The notes: generated by a model from the sequence alone, not told the origin. DNA of 8,460 nucleotides from an uncultured Collinsella sp. (GCA_902491415.1 CABUHP010000059.1:1-8460), one strand, 5' to 3'. Numbered from the stretch's first letter, positions 1 to 6,541 are shown. A program made the numbers and translations.

Positions 1-1
1 C

Positions 2-433
2 GACGTGCGCCGTACGTTTAACGATTACCGCGACGAGGACGGCATGTCGTTTGTAAAGCTCAAGGTGGGCGCTGGACATCCGTTTGCCGGACGCTCGCTC
101 GCGGACATTGGCAGCGCCACAGATATGCTCGTGGTCCTGGTGCTGCGCGACGGGGCGCACCCGGTGCTGCCCAACGGCGATACCGTGATTGAGGAAGGCG
201 ACCTATTGGTGATGGCTGCCCCGACGTTTGAAGAGCGTGCCGAGGTTACGCTGCGCGAGGTCACCGTGACACCCCACGGTCGCCTGGCCGGCCAGCGCCT
301 GCGCGATGTGCCGCAAGGCAAGCACCCGTTTATCGTCGTGATGCTCAAGCGCGACGGCCAGACGATCATTCCCGACGGCAATACCCTCATATATGCCGGC
401 GACGAAGCCGTCATCGCCACACTCGCATCGTAG
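2..433 (+). CDS. C-terminal part of a cation transporter with two TrkA-C (RCK_C) domains (5' truncated)
   Basis: The frame is open to the left edge, so the start and the bulk of the protein lie outside the window; it ends at TAG 431-433. The visible 143 residues contain two copies of the same roughly 60-residue module. Each has the TrkA-C pattern: a short strand, G-x-x-L-x-D-I/V, a hydrophobic strand ending in a charged R-D-G turn, then P-N/D-G-[DN]-T and a GD before the last strand. The first copy ends around LPNGDTVIEEGDLLVM and the second around IPDGNTLIYAGDEAVI. TrkA-C domains bind small regulatory ligands on the cytoplasmic side of K+ and other ion transporters. A tandem C-terminal pair best fits a CPA1-type K+/H+ antiporter (NhaP2/CvrA-like), but the membrane part is not visible. 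A TrkA-like subunit or another RCK-containing carrier is also possible. The domain call is strong; the transporter type is inference. Confidence 0.75.
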   Translation, partial: DVRRTFNDYRDEDGMSFVKLKVGAGHPFAGRSLADIGSATDMLVVLVLRDGAHPVLPNGDTVIEEGDLLVMAAPTFEERAEVTLREVTVTPHGRLAGQRLRDVPQGKHPFIVVMLKRDGQTIIPDGNTLIYAGDEAVIATLAS

Positions 434-438
434 TGACT

Positions 439-525
439 AGGAGGTAGCTAATTTAGGACGAAGAGATCAAGCGCCTAGAGAACCTCATGTCTTCGCTCGC
501 AGATTTGGATTTGCCTGAGGAGTAA
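439..525 (+). pseudogene. Possible micro-ORF whose start codon has been lost
   Basis: A perfect ribosome-binding site, AGGAGGT (439-445), sits just after the transporter stop with no usable start codon at the right distance. Beginning at 457 there is a sensible frame, DEEIKRLENLMSSLADLDLPEE, ending at TAA 523-525. It is directly preceded by the in-frame stop TAG 454-456 inside ATTTAGGAC. Adding one T (ATTTATGGAC) would create an ATG ten bases after the AGGAGG and give a 23-residue acidic, helix-prone peptide. The sequence therefore looks like a tiny gene inactivated by a one-base deletion. The only ATG in this frame (487) would give 12 residues and has no suitable ribosome-binding site. The peptide belongs to no family I recognise. 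Chance resemblance is possible at this length. Confidence 0.3.
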
Positions 526-610
526 GGTCACCCCTCCCCCATGTAACCATCCTGTAAATCATAGCGGCGCAGTCGAGTTTTACCGTGATACGGTCGCGCC
601 TGGCGCTCCA

Positions 611-652
611 CTGTGCTAAAGTATCCCGAACGTTCAAACGACTACGAGGGGG
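611..652 (+). promoter_or_regulatory. Putative serC promoter -10 region and ribosome-binding site
   Basis: TAAAGT at 617-622, in the context TGTGCTAAAGTAT, resembles a -10 element. No convincing -35 hexamer lies 16-18 bases upstream. The run GAGGGGG at 646-652 is the ribosome-binding site for the ATG at 662, nine bases away. The rest of the 434-661 gap shows no T-box or other riboswitch signature and no terminator hairpin, so how the upstream transporter transcript ends is not clear. Confidence 0.3.
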
Positions 653-661
653 AACTAGAAG

Positions 662-1786
662 ATGGCACGTGTGCACAACTTCTCAGCTGGCCCGGCCGCG
701 CTGCCCGCAAGCGTGCTCGCCGAGATCGCCGACGAGATGATGGACTACCGCGGTTGCGGCATGTCCGTGCTCGAGATGAGCCATCGATCTAGCATGTACC
801 AGCAGATCATCGACGACGCCGAGGCAACCCTGCGCCGTCTGCTGAGCATCCCCGACAACTACCGTGTCCTGTTTTTGCAGGGCGGCGCCACGCTGCAGTT
901 TGCGGGCATCCCCATGAACCTCATGCGCCGCGGCCGCGCCGGCTACGTCGTGACCGGTAACTTTGCCAACAAGGCGTACAAGGAGGCCGCCAAGTACGGC
1001 GAGGCCGTGCTGCTCGCGAGCTCCGAGGACACCAATTTCGACCGCATACCCACCATGGCCGACGTCAACGCGCGCATTGCCGCCGAGGCCGCGGGCGACG
1101 GGCTCGACTACGTCTACATCTGCCAGAACAACACCATCTTTGGCACCATGTACCACGAGCTGCCCGCTTGCGGCGACGTACCGCTGGTCGCCGATGTCTC
1201 GAGCTGCTTTTTGTCGCAGCCGCTCGACGTCGAGCGCTACGGACTCATCTACGCCGGCGCGCAGAAAAACGCCGGCGCCGCGGGCGTCACCGTGGTTATC
1301 GTGCGGGACGGCCTGATCGCTGACGGTCCGGCCTTTGCGCAGACGCCGCAGTACCTGGACCTTAAGACCCAGGCCGCCAAGGGCTCCATGCTCAACACGC
1401 CCAACACCTTTGGCATCTACGTGTGCGGCAAGGTGTTCCGTTGGGTGGAGCAGACCGGCGGACTTGCCGCCATGGCCGAGCGCAACTGGGCCAAGGCCAA
1501 CCTGCTCTACGACTTGCTCGAGAACAGCAAACTATTCCACGGCACCGCGCAGACAGACAGTCGCTCCATCGCCAACGTCACGTTCCGCACCGGCGACACC
1601 GAACTCGACGCGGCCTTTGTCGCAGGCGCGGCCGAGCACCAGATTCAAAACGTCAAGGGCCATCGCCTGGTGGGCGGCATGCGCGCAAGCGTCTACAACG
1701 CCGTGACCATGGAAGACGTGCAGGCACTGGCCTCGTACATGAAGGACTTCGAAGCGCAGCATAGTTTGAGCCCGCGATCTAACTAG
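662..1786 (+). CDS. serC: Phosphoserine aminotransferase SerC
   Basis: This PLP enzyme transfers an amino group from glutamate to 3-phosphohydroxypyruvate, giving O-phosphoserine, the second step of serine synthesis; the homologous step in B6 synthesis uses 4-phosphohydroxythreonine. The 374 residues match the family length of about 360-370. The N-terminus HNFSAGPAALP (5-15) is the SerC signature. GGATLQF (74-80) contributes to cofactor phosphate binding. ADVSSCFLSQPLDV lies before IYAGAQKNAGAAGVT, where K202 is the lysine expected to form the Schiff base. The C-terminal segment GHRLVGGMRASVYNAVT carries the conserved arginine for substrate phosphate/carboxylate. The ATG at 662 is preceded by GAGGGGG and starts the family signature five residues in, so the start is secure. 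serA follows 69 bp downstream with no terminator between, so the two are probably one transcript. Confidence 0.96.
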   Translation: MARVHNFSAGPAALPASVLAEIADEMMDYRGCGMSVLEMSHRSSMYQQIIDDAEATLRRLLSIPDNYRVLFLQGGATLQFAGIPMNLMRRGRAGYVVTGNFANKAYKEAAKYGEAVLLASSEDTNFDRIPTMADVNARIAAEAAGDGLDYVYICQNNTIFGTMYHELPACGDVPLVADVSSCFLSQPLDVERYGLIYAGAQKNAGAAGVTVVIVRDGLIADGPAFAQTPQYLDLKTQAAKGSMLNTPNTFGIYVCGKVFRWVEQTGGLAAMAERNWAKANLLYDLLENSKLFHGTAQTDSRSIANVTFRTGDTELDAAFVAGAAEHQIQNVKGHRLVGGMRASVYNAVTMEDVQALASYMKDFEAQHSLSPRSN

Positions 1787-1855
1787 CCCGCAACCCGCGG
1801 GCCGACCAGCCACTTCAAACCACCTGTTTAAACCAAACCTGCTAAGGAGTTTTTC

Positions 1856-3019
1856 ATGCGCAAGATCAAAACCATCGACGACATCACCAAGGACGGCAAA
1901 GTCGAGTTTGGCGAGGGCTACGAGTTTGTAAGCACCACCGAGGAGGCCGACGCCATTCTGATGCGCTCCACCGACCTGCACGGCTACAAGCTGCCCGAGG
2001 GCATCCGCGCTATCGCCCGCTGCGGCGCCGGCGTCAACAACATTCCCGTCGAGGAGTACGCCAAGAAGGGCGTCGTCGTCTTTAACTCCCCCGGCGCCAA
2101 CAGCAACGCCGTCAAGGAGCTCGTCCTGGGCATGCTGGTGCTTTCGAGCCGCGGCGTGGTGCAGTCGATGAACTGGGTGCGCGACAACGCCGACGACCCC
2201 GAGATCCAGGTCGATGCCGAGAAAGCCAAGAAGGCCTTTGTGGGCCGCGAGCTCAAGGGCAAGCGCATCGGCGTCATAGGCCTGGGCAACGTGGGCTCCA
2301 AGGTCGCCAACGCCTGCGTCGACCTGGGCATGGATGTCTACGGCTACGACCCGTTCATTTCCGTTGAGCACGCGTGGGTGCTGAGCCGCGAGGTGCAGCG
2401 CGTGGGCACGCTCGAAGATCTCTGCCGCGGCTGTGATTACCTCACGGTGCACGTGCCCAGCAAGGCCGACACCATCGGCATGATCAGCACCGAGCAGATC
2501 AACCTGCTGGCCCCGGGCGCCGTGCTCATCAACTACGCGCGCGAGACCATTATTGACGAAGACCCCGTCGACGCCGCCCTGCGCGAGGGCAAACTGAGCT
2601 GGTTTAGCTGCGACTTTGCCACGCCCAAGACCGTCAAGATGCCCAACACGTTTATCACCACGCACTCGGGCGCCGGCACTGGCGAGGCCGAGGCCAACTG
2701 CGCCGACATGGCCATCAGCGAGCTCAAGGATTACCTGGAGAACGGCAACATCGCGCACAGCGTCAACTACCCCGCCTGCAGCATGGGCAAGGCGCGCGCC
2801 GCAAGCCGCATCGCCTGCCTGCACGCCAACGTGCCCAACATGATCGGCCAGATCACGGCCATTCTCGCCAAGGACAACGCCAACGTGCAGCGTATGACCA
2901 ACGAGTCTGCCGGCGAGAACGCCTACACCATGTTCGACACCGATGAGCACCTTGACACCAGTACCATCGAAGCACTCAAGCAGATTCCCTCGATGTATCG
3001 CGTGCGCGTGATCAAATAG
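1856..3019 (+). CDS. serA: D-3-phosphoglycerate dehydrogenase SerA (short type with C-terminal ACT-like domain)
   Basis: SerA oxidises 3-phosphoglycerate to 3-phosphohydroxypyruvate with NAD+, the first and usually feedback-controlled step of serine synthesis. The 387 residues begin with a split substrate-binding domain containing RCGAGVNNIP (55-64). The Rossmann domain has the nucleotide-binding loop GVIGLGNVGSKV (139-150) with D165 after the second strand as the likely NAD ribose ligand. R229 (NYARET) and H270 (TTHSGAGT) are the expected catalytic arginine and histidine. The C-terminal part from about 319 (ACLHANVPNMIGQITAIL) looks like an ACT domain, where serine could bind. The usual DVFExEP segment carrying the catalytic glutamate is replaced by DFATPKT (253-259); from memory, clostridial short SerA proteins have DFPxP there. 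The usual HLGAST is HSGAGT here. The ATG at 1856 has AAGGAG six bases upstream. Confidence 0.94.
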   Translation: MRKIKTIDDITKDGKVEFGEGYEFVSTTEEADAILMRSTDLHGYKLPEGIRAIARCGAGVNNIPVEEYAKKGVVVFNSPGANSNAVKELVLGMLVLSSRGVVQSMNWVRDNADDPEIQVDAEKAKKAFVGRELKGKRIGVIGLGNVGSKVANACVDLGMDVYGYDPFISVEHAWVLSREVQRVGTLEDLCRGCDYLTVHVPSKADTIGMISTEQINLLAPGAVLINYARETIIDEDPVDAALREGKLSWFSCDFATPKTVKMPNTFITTHSGAGTGEAEANCADMAISELKDYLENGNIAHSVNYPACSMGKARAASRIACLHANVPNMIGQITAILAKDNANVQRMTNESAGENAYTMFDTDEHLDTSTIEALKQIPSMYRVRVIK

Positions 3020-3082
3020 CGCCGGCTGATCTGACGGGGAGTTCCCCATGTGGCCTGCCCGTCACTGACATTGAATGCCCGC

Positions 3083-3118
3083 GGGGGCGCCTTTCGCACG
3101 AGAGGCGCCCCCGTTTTT
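3083..3118 (+). terminator. Intrinsic terminator after serA
   Basis: A perfect 10-bp stem pairs GGGGGCGCCT (3083-3092) with AGGCGCCCCC (3103-3112). A further T-A pair and a wobble pair leave a six-base loop. TTTTT follows at 3114-3118, after one G. It lies 64 bp after the serA stop and ends the serC-serA transcript. It also argues against extending the next gene upstream to 3050. Confidence 0.9.
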
Positions 3119-3151
3119 GTGAGCACTCCATTAAATGCACCGAGCCGCTTC

Positions 3152-3193
3152 TTGGCATACAATCTGTATGTTGACCTAACTATCTGTGAGGTG
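3152..3193 (+). promoter_or_regulatory. Putative promoter and ribosome-binding site of the M20 gene
   Basis: The region between the serA terminator and the next ATG should contain a new promoter. TACAAT at 3158-3163 matches five of six bases of a -10 element; no good -35 lies 17 bases upstream. An alternative is TTGGCA (3152-3157) as a -35 with a weaker AT-rich -10 near 3177-3183. GAGGTG (3188-3193) is the ribosome-binding site for the ATG at 3197. Confidence 0.35.
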
Positions 3194-3196
3194 ACT

Positions 3197-4417
3197 ATGG
3201 TTGATACAGATTTTGCTTGGCGACTTACGCAAGGGCTCGTGCGGATCGACAGTTCCGACCCGGGTGCGTACGAGGGCGAGATTGAACGCTATATCAAAGC
3301 GTTGGTTGAGGAACGGTTGGCGCAGCTGAGCCATCCGGTACTCGATGCCGTGCAGGTTGAGGAACTCGAGGTGCTGCCCGGGCGCCGCAACCTTATGGTC
3401 ACCGTGCCGGGACTGAGCGACGAGCCACGGCTCGTCTATATCTGCCATATGGATACCGTTACACTGGGCGATGGCTGGGACGCGGACATTCCGCCGCTCG
3501 GAGCGATCGTGCGCAACGATAAACTCTATGGCCGCGGTGCCTGCGATATGAAGGGTGGCCTGGCCTGCGCCATTGCCGCACTGGTCCATACGCTCGAGCG
3601 CGTGGCGGCAGAAGGCAAGCTGCCCCGCCGTGGCTTCTCACTCATTTGCTCGGTCGACGAGGAGGACTTTATGCGCGGCTCAGAGGCCACGATCGATGCT
3701 GGCTGGGTCGGCTCGCGTGAATGGGTGCTGGACACCGAGCCCACCGACGGACAGATCCAGGTGGCGCACAAGGGGCGTACGTGGTTCGAGATTGAAATGA
3801 CTGGCGTGACGGCGCATGCGAGCCAGCCCTGGAAGGGCGCGGATGCCGTCGCTGCCATGGCCGAGGTCGTGTGTTCGCTCCGTCGCGCGTTTATGGCGCT
3901 GCCCGCGCACGATGAGCTGGGGCCTTCGACCATCACGTTTGGCCAAATCGAGGGCGGATATCGCCCCTACGTCGTACCCGACCGCGCCAAAGTCTGGGTC
4001 GACATGCGCCTGACCCCGCCGACCGATACGGCCGCCGCGACGCGCATGGTAGAGCAGGCCATCGCCGTCGCCGAAGCCGCCGTTCCCGGTTGCCATGGCA
4101 GCTACACCGTGACGGGCGACCGCCCCGCCATCGAGCGCGACCCGAACTCTCCCCTTCTAGCAGCGCTCAAGCGTGCCGCCGATGACGTGACGGACGCGGA
4201 CACGACCGTCGGCTTCTTTACCGGCTACACCGACACCGCCGTCATTGCCGGCAAGACAGGTAACCGCAATTGCATGAGCTACGGTCCCGGGTCGCTCGCG
4301 CTCGCGCACAAGCCCAACGAATATGTGCCCCACGCCGATATCGTTCGTTGTCAGCAGGTGCTAATCGCGCTCGCCGATAACGTGCTCTGGGACGCGAGCG
4401 GCCAAGTTGGGGCATAA
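3197..4417 (+). CDS. M20-family zinc metallopeptidase/deacylase (ArgE/DapE/carboxypeptidase-like)
   Basis: A cytoplasmic di-metal amidohydrolase of 406 residues. Expected zinc ligands are all visible: H84 in CHMDTV with D86 beside it, D117 in YGRGACDMKGG, E156 preceded by the general base E155 in SVDEED, E181 in DTEPT, and H371 in LAHKPNEYV. The lid/dimerisation domain begins near 190 with HKGRTWFEIEMTGVTAHAS, whose H207 reaches the partner active site in this family. The start chosen is ATG 3197 with GAGGTG just upstream. A GTG at 3050 in the same frame would run through the serA terminator and has no family similarity. M20 members hydrolyse acetylornithine, succinyl-diaminopimelate, N-acyl amino acids or dipeptides, and the sequence does not let me choose. 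It has its own start region after a terminator and lies 39 bp before the DUF1015 gene, so those two are likely co-transcribed. Confidence 0.88.
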   Translation: MVDTDFAWRLTQGLVRIDSSDPGAYEGEIERYIKALVEERLAQLSHPVLDAVQVEELEVLPGRRNLMVTVPGLSDEPRLVYICHMDTVTLGDGWDADIPPLGAIVRNDKLYGRGACDMKGGLACAIAALVHTLERVAAEGKLPRRGFSLICSVDEEDFMRGSEATIDAGWVGSREWVLDTEPTDGQIQVAHKGRTWFEIEMTGVTAHASQPWKGADAVAAMAEVVCSLRRAFMALPAHDELGPSTITFGQIEGGYRPYVVPDRAKVWVDMRLTPPTDTAAATRMVEQAIAVAEAAVPGCHGSYTVTGDRPAIERDPNSPLLAALKRAADDVTDADTTVGFFTGYTDTAVIAGKTGNRNCMSYGPGSLALAHKPNEYVPHADIVRCQQVLIALADNVLWDASGQVGA

Positions 4418-4456
4418 TAAGCCGCGAACAAACCGACTCGTGCGTTAGGACCGCCC

Positions 4457-5134
4457 ATGAAAGCACTTCCGTTTCCCTGCATCCGCCCGGCTCAGGACCG
4501 CGTGCTCGAGGCGCTGCCTGCAATGGGCAGCATCCTAAGCGGCAACGACGCCCTGCGCGGAGCCATTGCCGATGGTCTGATGCTCAAGGACCCGGGTGCG
4601 GCGTATTACGTGTACGAATGCTCGGGCGAGCCGGGACGTGTGACGGGTGTCGTGGCGATCTGCCCGGTTGGTGCGCTGGCGGGCGACGCGGTTGCCGCCG
4701 ATACGACCGCCGCTGCGCGCGCAATCGCCGACCTCAAGGTACAGCCCCGTCCCGTAACGCTTGTCTACGAAGCCTCTCCCGTCATGGATATCATCCTCGG
4801 CGCCGCAAAAGAGGGCGCTTCACTCTATGCCGTCACCGACCCCGCGGGCATTACGCACCGCGTGTGGGAGGTCAAGCGCGAGGACGCTGTTGCCGCCATC
4901 CGTGCCATGCTCGACCAAGTACCAGAGCCGGCACTGGCCGACGACCCCGCCTACGCTGCCGCGCTGGCCGGGGCGTCGCAGCTGCTGGCCGATGAGGCCC
5001 GTGCCGCCGGAACGTACACCGGCAAGGAGCCGTTCAACTTTGCCGTAGCTGCGCTCTTCCCCGCCGCGCAGGTCAGCGGCGGCGCGCCGCAGGTTCCGAC
5101 GGGTCTGCTCACGCACCAAGTCGCGCGGTTCTAG
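4457..5134 (+). CDS. Shortened, divergent DUF1015-family protein
   Basis: Recognised as DUF1015 by order of landmarks: N-terminal LPFPCIRP (4-11), AAYYVYECSGEPGRVTGVVA (48-67), PVTLVYEAS (99-107), YAVTDPAGITHRVWEV (124-139), and YTGKEPFNFAVAALFPAAQ (187-205), which matches the family's YTGEEEFNFFLAVLFP segment as I remember it. It has only 225 residues, against about 400 in typical members. Roughly 45 residues after the N-terminal strand, including the PPYDV-type motif, are missing, and the C-terminal third is absent. The hallmark IADGHHR is here LADDPAY (160-166), and the KxHE.T motif is replaced by AADTT. The family's function is not firmly established. DUF1015 genes often follow serC-serA in Clostridia (from memory), hinting at a link with serine metabolism. 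The ATG at 4457 has AGGA (4447-4450) upstream. Reading frame and composition are normal for the window, so this is a maintained gene rather than debris. Confidence 0.75.
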   Translation: MKALPFPCIRPAQDRVLEALPAMGSILSGNDALRGAIADGLMLKDPGAAYYVYECSGEPGRVTGVVAICPVGALAGDAVAADTTAAARAIADLKVQPRPVTLVYEASPVMDIILGAAKEGASLYAVTDPAGITHRVWEVKREDAVAAIRAMLDQVPEPALADDPAYAAALAGASQLLADEARAAGTYTGKEPFNFAVAALFPAAQVSGGAPQVPTGLLTHQVARF

Positions 5135-5179
5135 CAAGACCAGACCGTCCAGCACAAAAATCGGCAGCTCAACAAACAG

Positions 5180-5220
5180 GGGGCGGAGATGCAGCAGGTA
5201 CATGCATCTCCGCCCCTTTT
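5180..5220. terminator. Strong hairpin terminator between convergent genes, probably bidirectional
   Basis: A perfect 14-bp stem pairs GGGGCGGAGATGCA (5180-5193) with TGCATCTCCGCCCC (5203-5216) around a nine-base loop. TTTT follows on the + strand (5217-5220), so it ends the M20-DUF1015 transcript. Read on the - strand, the bases after the stem are CTGTTTGTTG, moderately U-rich, so the same hairpin can also end the phosphatase operon arriving from the right. No other terminator lies in the 129-bp convergent gap. Confidence 0.88.
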
Positions 5221-5263
5221 GCGTCGAGAAGTTATGCCGGCGACCCGTGCCGCCACGCTCACG

Positions 5264-5899
5264 TTATCCCCGCTGCGGGCCTGCTGCCGCCACGAGCGGT
5301 TCAAGCCCCAGCTCGCGTGCGTAATCCTCCTGCGTAAAAATCTCAATCAGCTCAAACGTGTCGGATTCGTCGTCAAACGCAAAGTGCAGCACCGCGCAGT
5401 TGCCCGGCACGCGATCGCGCTCGTCGGCCGCCGCACCCTTCACGTGATCCATAAACTCCTTGATGGCCGAGCCATGGCTTACCGCGAGCACGCACGTATG
5501 GTCCGGACGCTGCATAAGCTCGATCAGCGTCGCCACCATGCGCTCGCGCACTTGCATCTGGCCCTCGCCGCCAAACTGGCAATAGAAGTCGCGCCACGGG
5601 CGCTCGGGCATAAGCATCACGCGCTCGGCCTCAAAGTCGCCAAAGAACCACTCACGCAGACCGTCCAGGCGCTCGTACGCCAAGCCCGGCCACAGGTTGG
5701 CGATAGTCTGCTCGGTGCGATGAAGTGCGGAGGTGTAGGCATGATCGGGTTCAATGCCGCGCGCACGTAAGAACATGCCGGCACGCGCCGCCTGGTCGCA
5801 TCCCAGCTGCGTGAGCGGCGAGTCACTCCAACCCTGAATAATGCGCTTAAGGTTGAATATTGTCTGCCCATGACGAACCAGATACAGGTCTTTATTCAT
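5264..5899 (-). CDS. Histidine phosphatase family protein (second of a tandem pair)
   Basis: A 211-residue member of the phosphoglycerate mutase-like histidine phosphatase superfamily. The N-terminal LYLVRHGQT (5-13) has H10 as the residue phosphorylated during catalysis and R9 beside it. R61 (HRTEQT), E83 (LREW) and H142 (AVSHGS) complete the phosphate pocket and acid position. It closely follows the plan of the neighbouring paralogue but has a longer C-terminal tail from about 185. Start: ATG at 5899 with AAAGGA five bases upstream is preferred over an in-frame TTG at 5923, which would overlap the upstream gene and lacks a site. The gap to the upstream gene is 17 nt, so both are translated from one message. 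Substrate cannot be read from the motifs. Phosphoserine phosphatase of the metal-independent type, CobC-like phosphatase or a broad sugar-phosphate phosphatase are all possible. Confidence 0.88.
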   Translation of the reverse strand: MNKDLYLVRHGQTIFNLKRIIQGWSDSPLTQLGCDQAARAGMFLRARGIEPDHAYTSALHRTEQTIANLWPGLAYERLDGLREWFFGDFEAERVMLMPERPWRDFYCQFGGEGQMQVRERMVATLIELMQRPDHTCVLAVSHGSAIKEFMDHVKGAAADERDRVPGNCAVLHFAFDDESDTFELIEIFTQEDYARELGLEPLVAAAGPQRG

Positions 5900-5916
5900 A
5901 GGGGTCCTTTCGTTCG

Positions 5917-6459
5917 TTACCAATCAAGGAGCGAAAACGCACCGTCGCAATAGCCAAAATGAAGCACGGCACCGTTGTCGGGTAGCTCTCCCCTGCCAGT
6001 CATATACTCAAGAAACTCCTGGCAGGAAGAGCCGTGGGAGACTGCCAGCACACAGTCGTGCTGCGGCCTGGCCATGATGTGGGACAGCGCCGCGACCATG
6101 CGCGACTGGAGCTCGCCTTCAGACTCGCCACCAAAGGCCACCGGATAATCACCCCAGGGCTGCGGCGGCATCTCGCGATTTGATGTACCCTCCAGCGAGC
6201 CCAAATGCCACTCGCGCAGGTCATCGACCAGCTCTATCGAGCGGCCCTCACCAGCAATTAGCTCAGCCGTATGCCGCGCCCGGCCCAACGGCGAGGAATA
6301 CACACGGTCAAAGGTCACGCCACGCGCCTCAAACGCCGCGCGCGTCGCCAGCGCCTGCTCGCGCCCGCGCGCCGTAAGCGGCGAATCGTGCCCACCCTGC
6401 AAAATGTTCTGCACATTGAGCTCAGTCTGCCCATGCCGCACCAAATACAAATCTGCCAC
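5917..6459 (-). CDS. Histidine phosphatase family protein (first of a tandem pair)
   Basis: A 180-residue phosphoglycerate mutase-like phosphatase. LYLVRHGQTELN (4-15) carries catalytic H9 and R8, followed by LQGGHDSPLTARG. SSPLGRARHTAE (55-66) holds the phosphate-binding arginine, LREWHLGSLEG has the acid E83, and VLAVSHGSS has the second catalytic histidine, H142. The start is GTG at 6457-6459, with GGAGG four bases upstream and RHG at residue 8 as usual. It shares with the next gene LYLVRHGQT, DSPLT, LREW, PW.D followed by FGGE, and CVLAVSHGS plus EF, so the two arose by duplication. The short length fits small-molecule phosphatases rather than cofactor-dependent mutases of about 230-250 residues. 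Given serA and serC about 3 kb away and no HAD-type SerB in view, phosphoserine is a plausible substrate, but this is inference. Confidence 0.88.
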   Translation of the reverse strand: MADLYLVRHGQTELNVQNILQGGHDSPLTARGREQALATRAAFEARGVTFDRVYSSPLGRARHTAELIAGEGRSIELVDDLREWHLGSLEGTSNREMPPQPWGDYPVAFGGESEGELQSRMVAALSHIMARPQHDCVLAVSHGSSCQEFLEYMTGRGELPDNGAVLHFGYCDGAFSLLDW

Positions 6460-6474
6460 ACGTCCTCCCCTCGC

Positions 6475-6509
6475 ACCACCGCAAAGGGGACAGGTACCTT
6501 TGTGGTGGT
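6475..6509. repeat. REP-like intergenic palindrome
   Basis: ACCACCGCAAAGG (6475-6487) and CCTTTGTGGTGGT (6497-6509) form an inverted repeat, 12 of 13 positions complementary with one G-T wobble, around the nine-base loop GGACAGGTA. No T-run follows in either direction, so it is a poor intrinsic terminator. The GGGGACAGGTACC core resembles short palindromes that recur between genes and are spread by REP-associated tyrosine transposases (RAYT). Only one copy lies in this window, so repetition cannot be shown here. It sits in the 82-bp gap between the nitroreductase stop and the phosphatase start, together with a 10-bp palindrome CACCGCGGTG at 6524-6533. Confidence 0.5.
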
Positions 6510-6541
6510 TTACCGCCGGATCACACCGCGGTGACGCTCAG

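Noticed and set aside
526..661. Serine T-box or other riboswitch upstream of serC
   Set aside because: No T-box consensus (AGGGTGGNACCGCG), no antiterminator/terminator pair and no known riboswitch core is visible.
1787..1855. Terminator between serC and serA
   Set aside because: Only short palindromes (for example GTTTAAAC and CCCGCGGG) are present; none forms a stem followed by a T-run.
1532..3049. Long 505-codon open frame on the - strand
   Set aside because: It is antisense to serA and the end of serC, has low-complexity H/V/A/G-rich composition typical of antisense frames in GC-rich genes, and matches no family.
3050..3196. N-terminal extension of the M20 protein from a GTG at 3050
   Set aside because: It would cross the serA intrinsic terminator, has no family similarity, and the ATG at 3197 has a good ribosome-binding site.
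5189..5770. 193-codon + strand open frame
   Set aside because: It begins inside the terminator hairpin and lies antisense to a clear histidine phosphatase gene.
5900..5923. TTG start at 5923 for the second histidine phosphatase
   Set aside because: It overlaps the upstream gene's stop, has no ribosome-binding site, and places RHG unusually far from the N-terminus.
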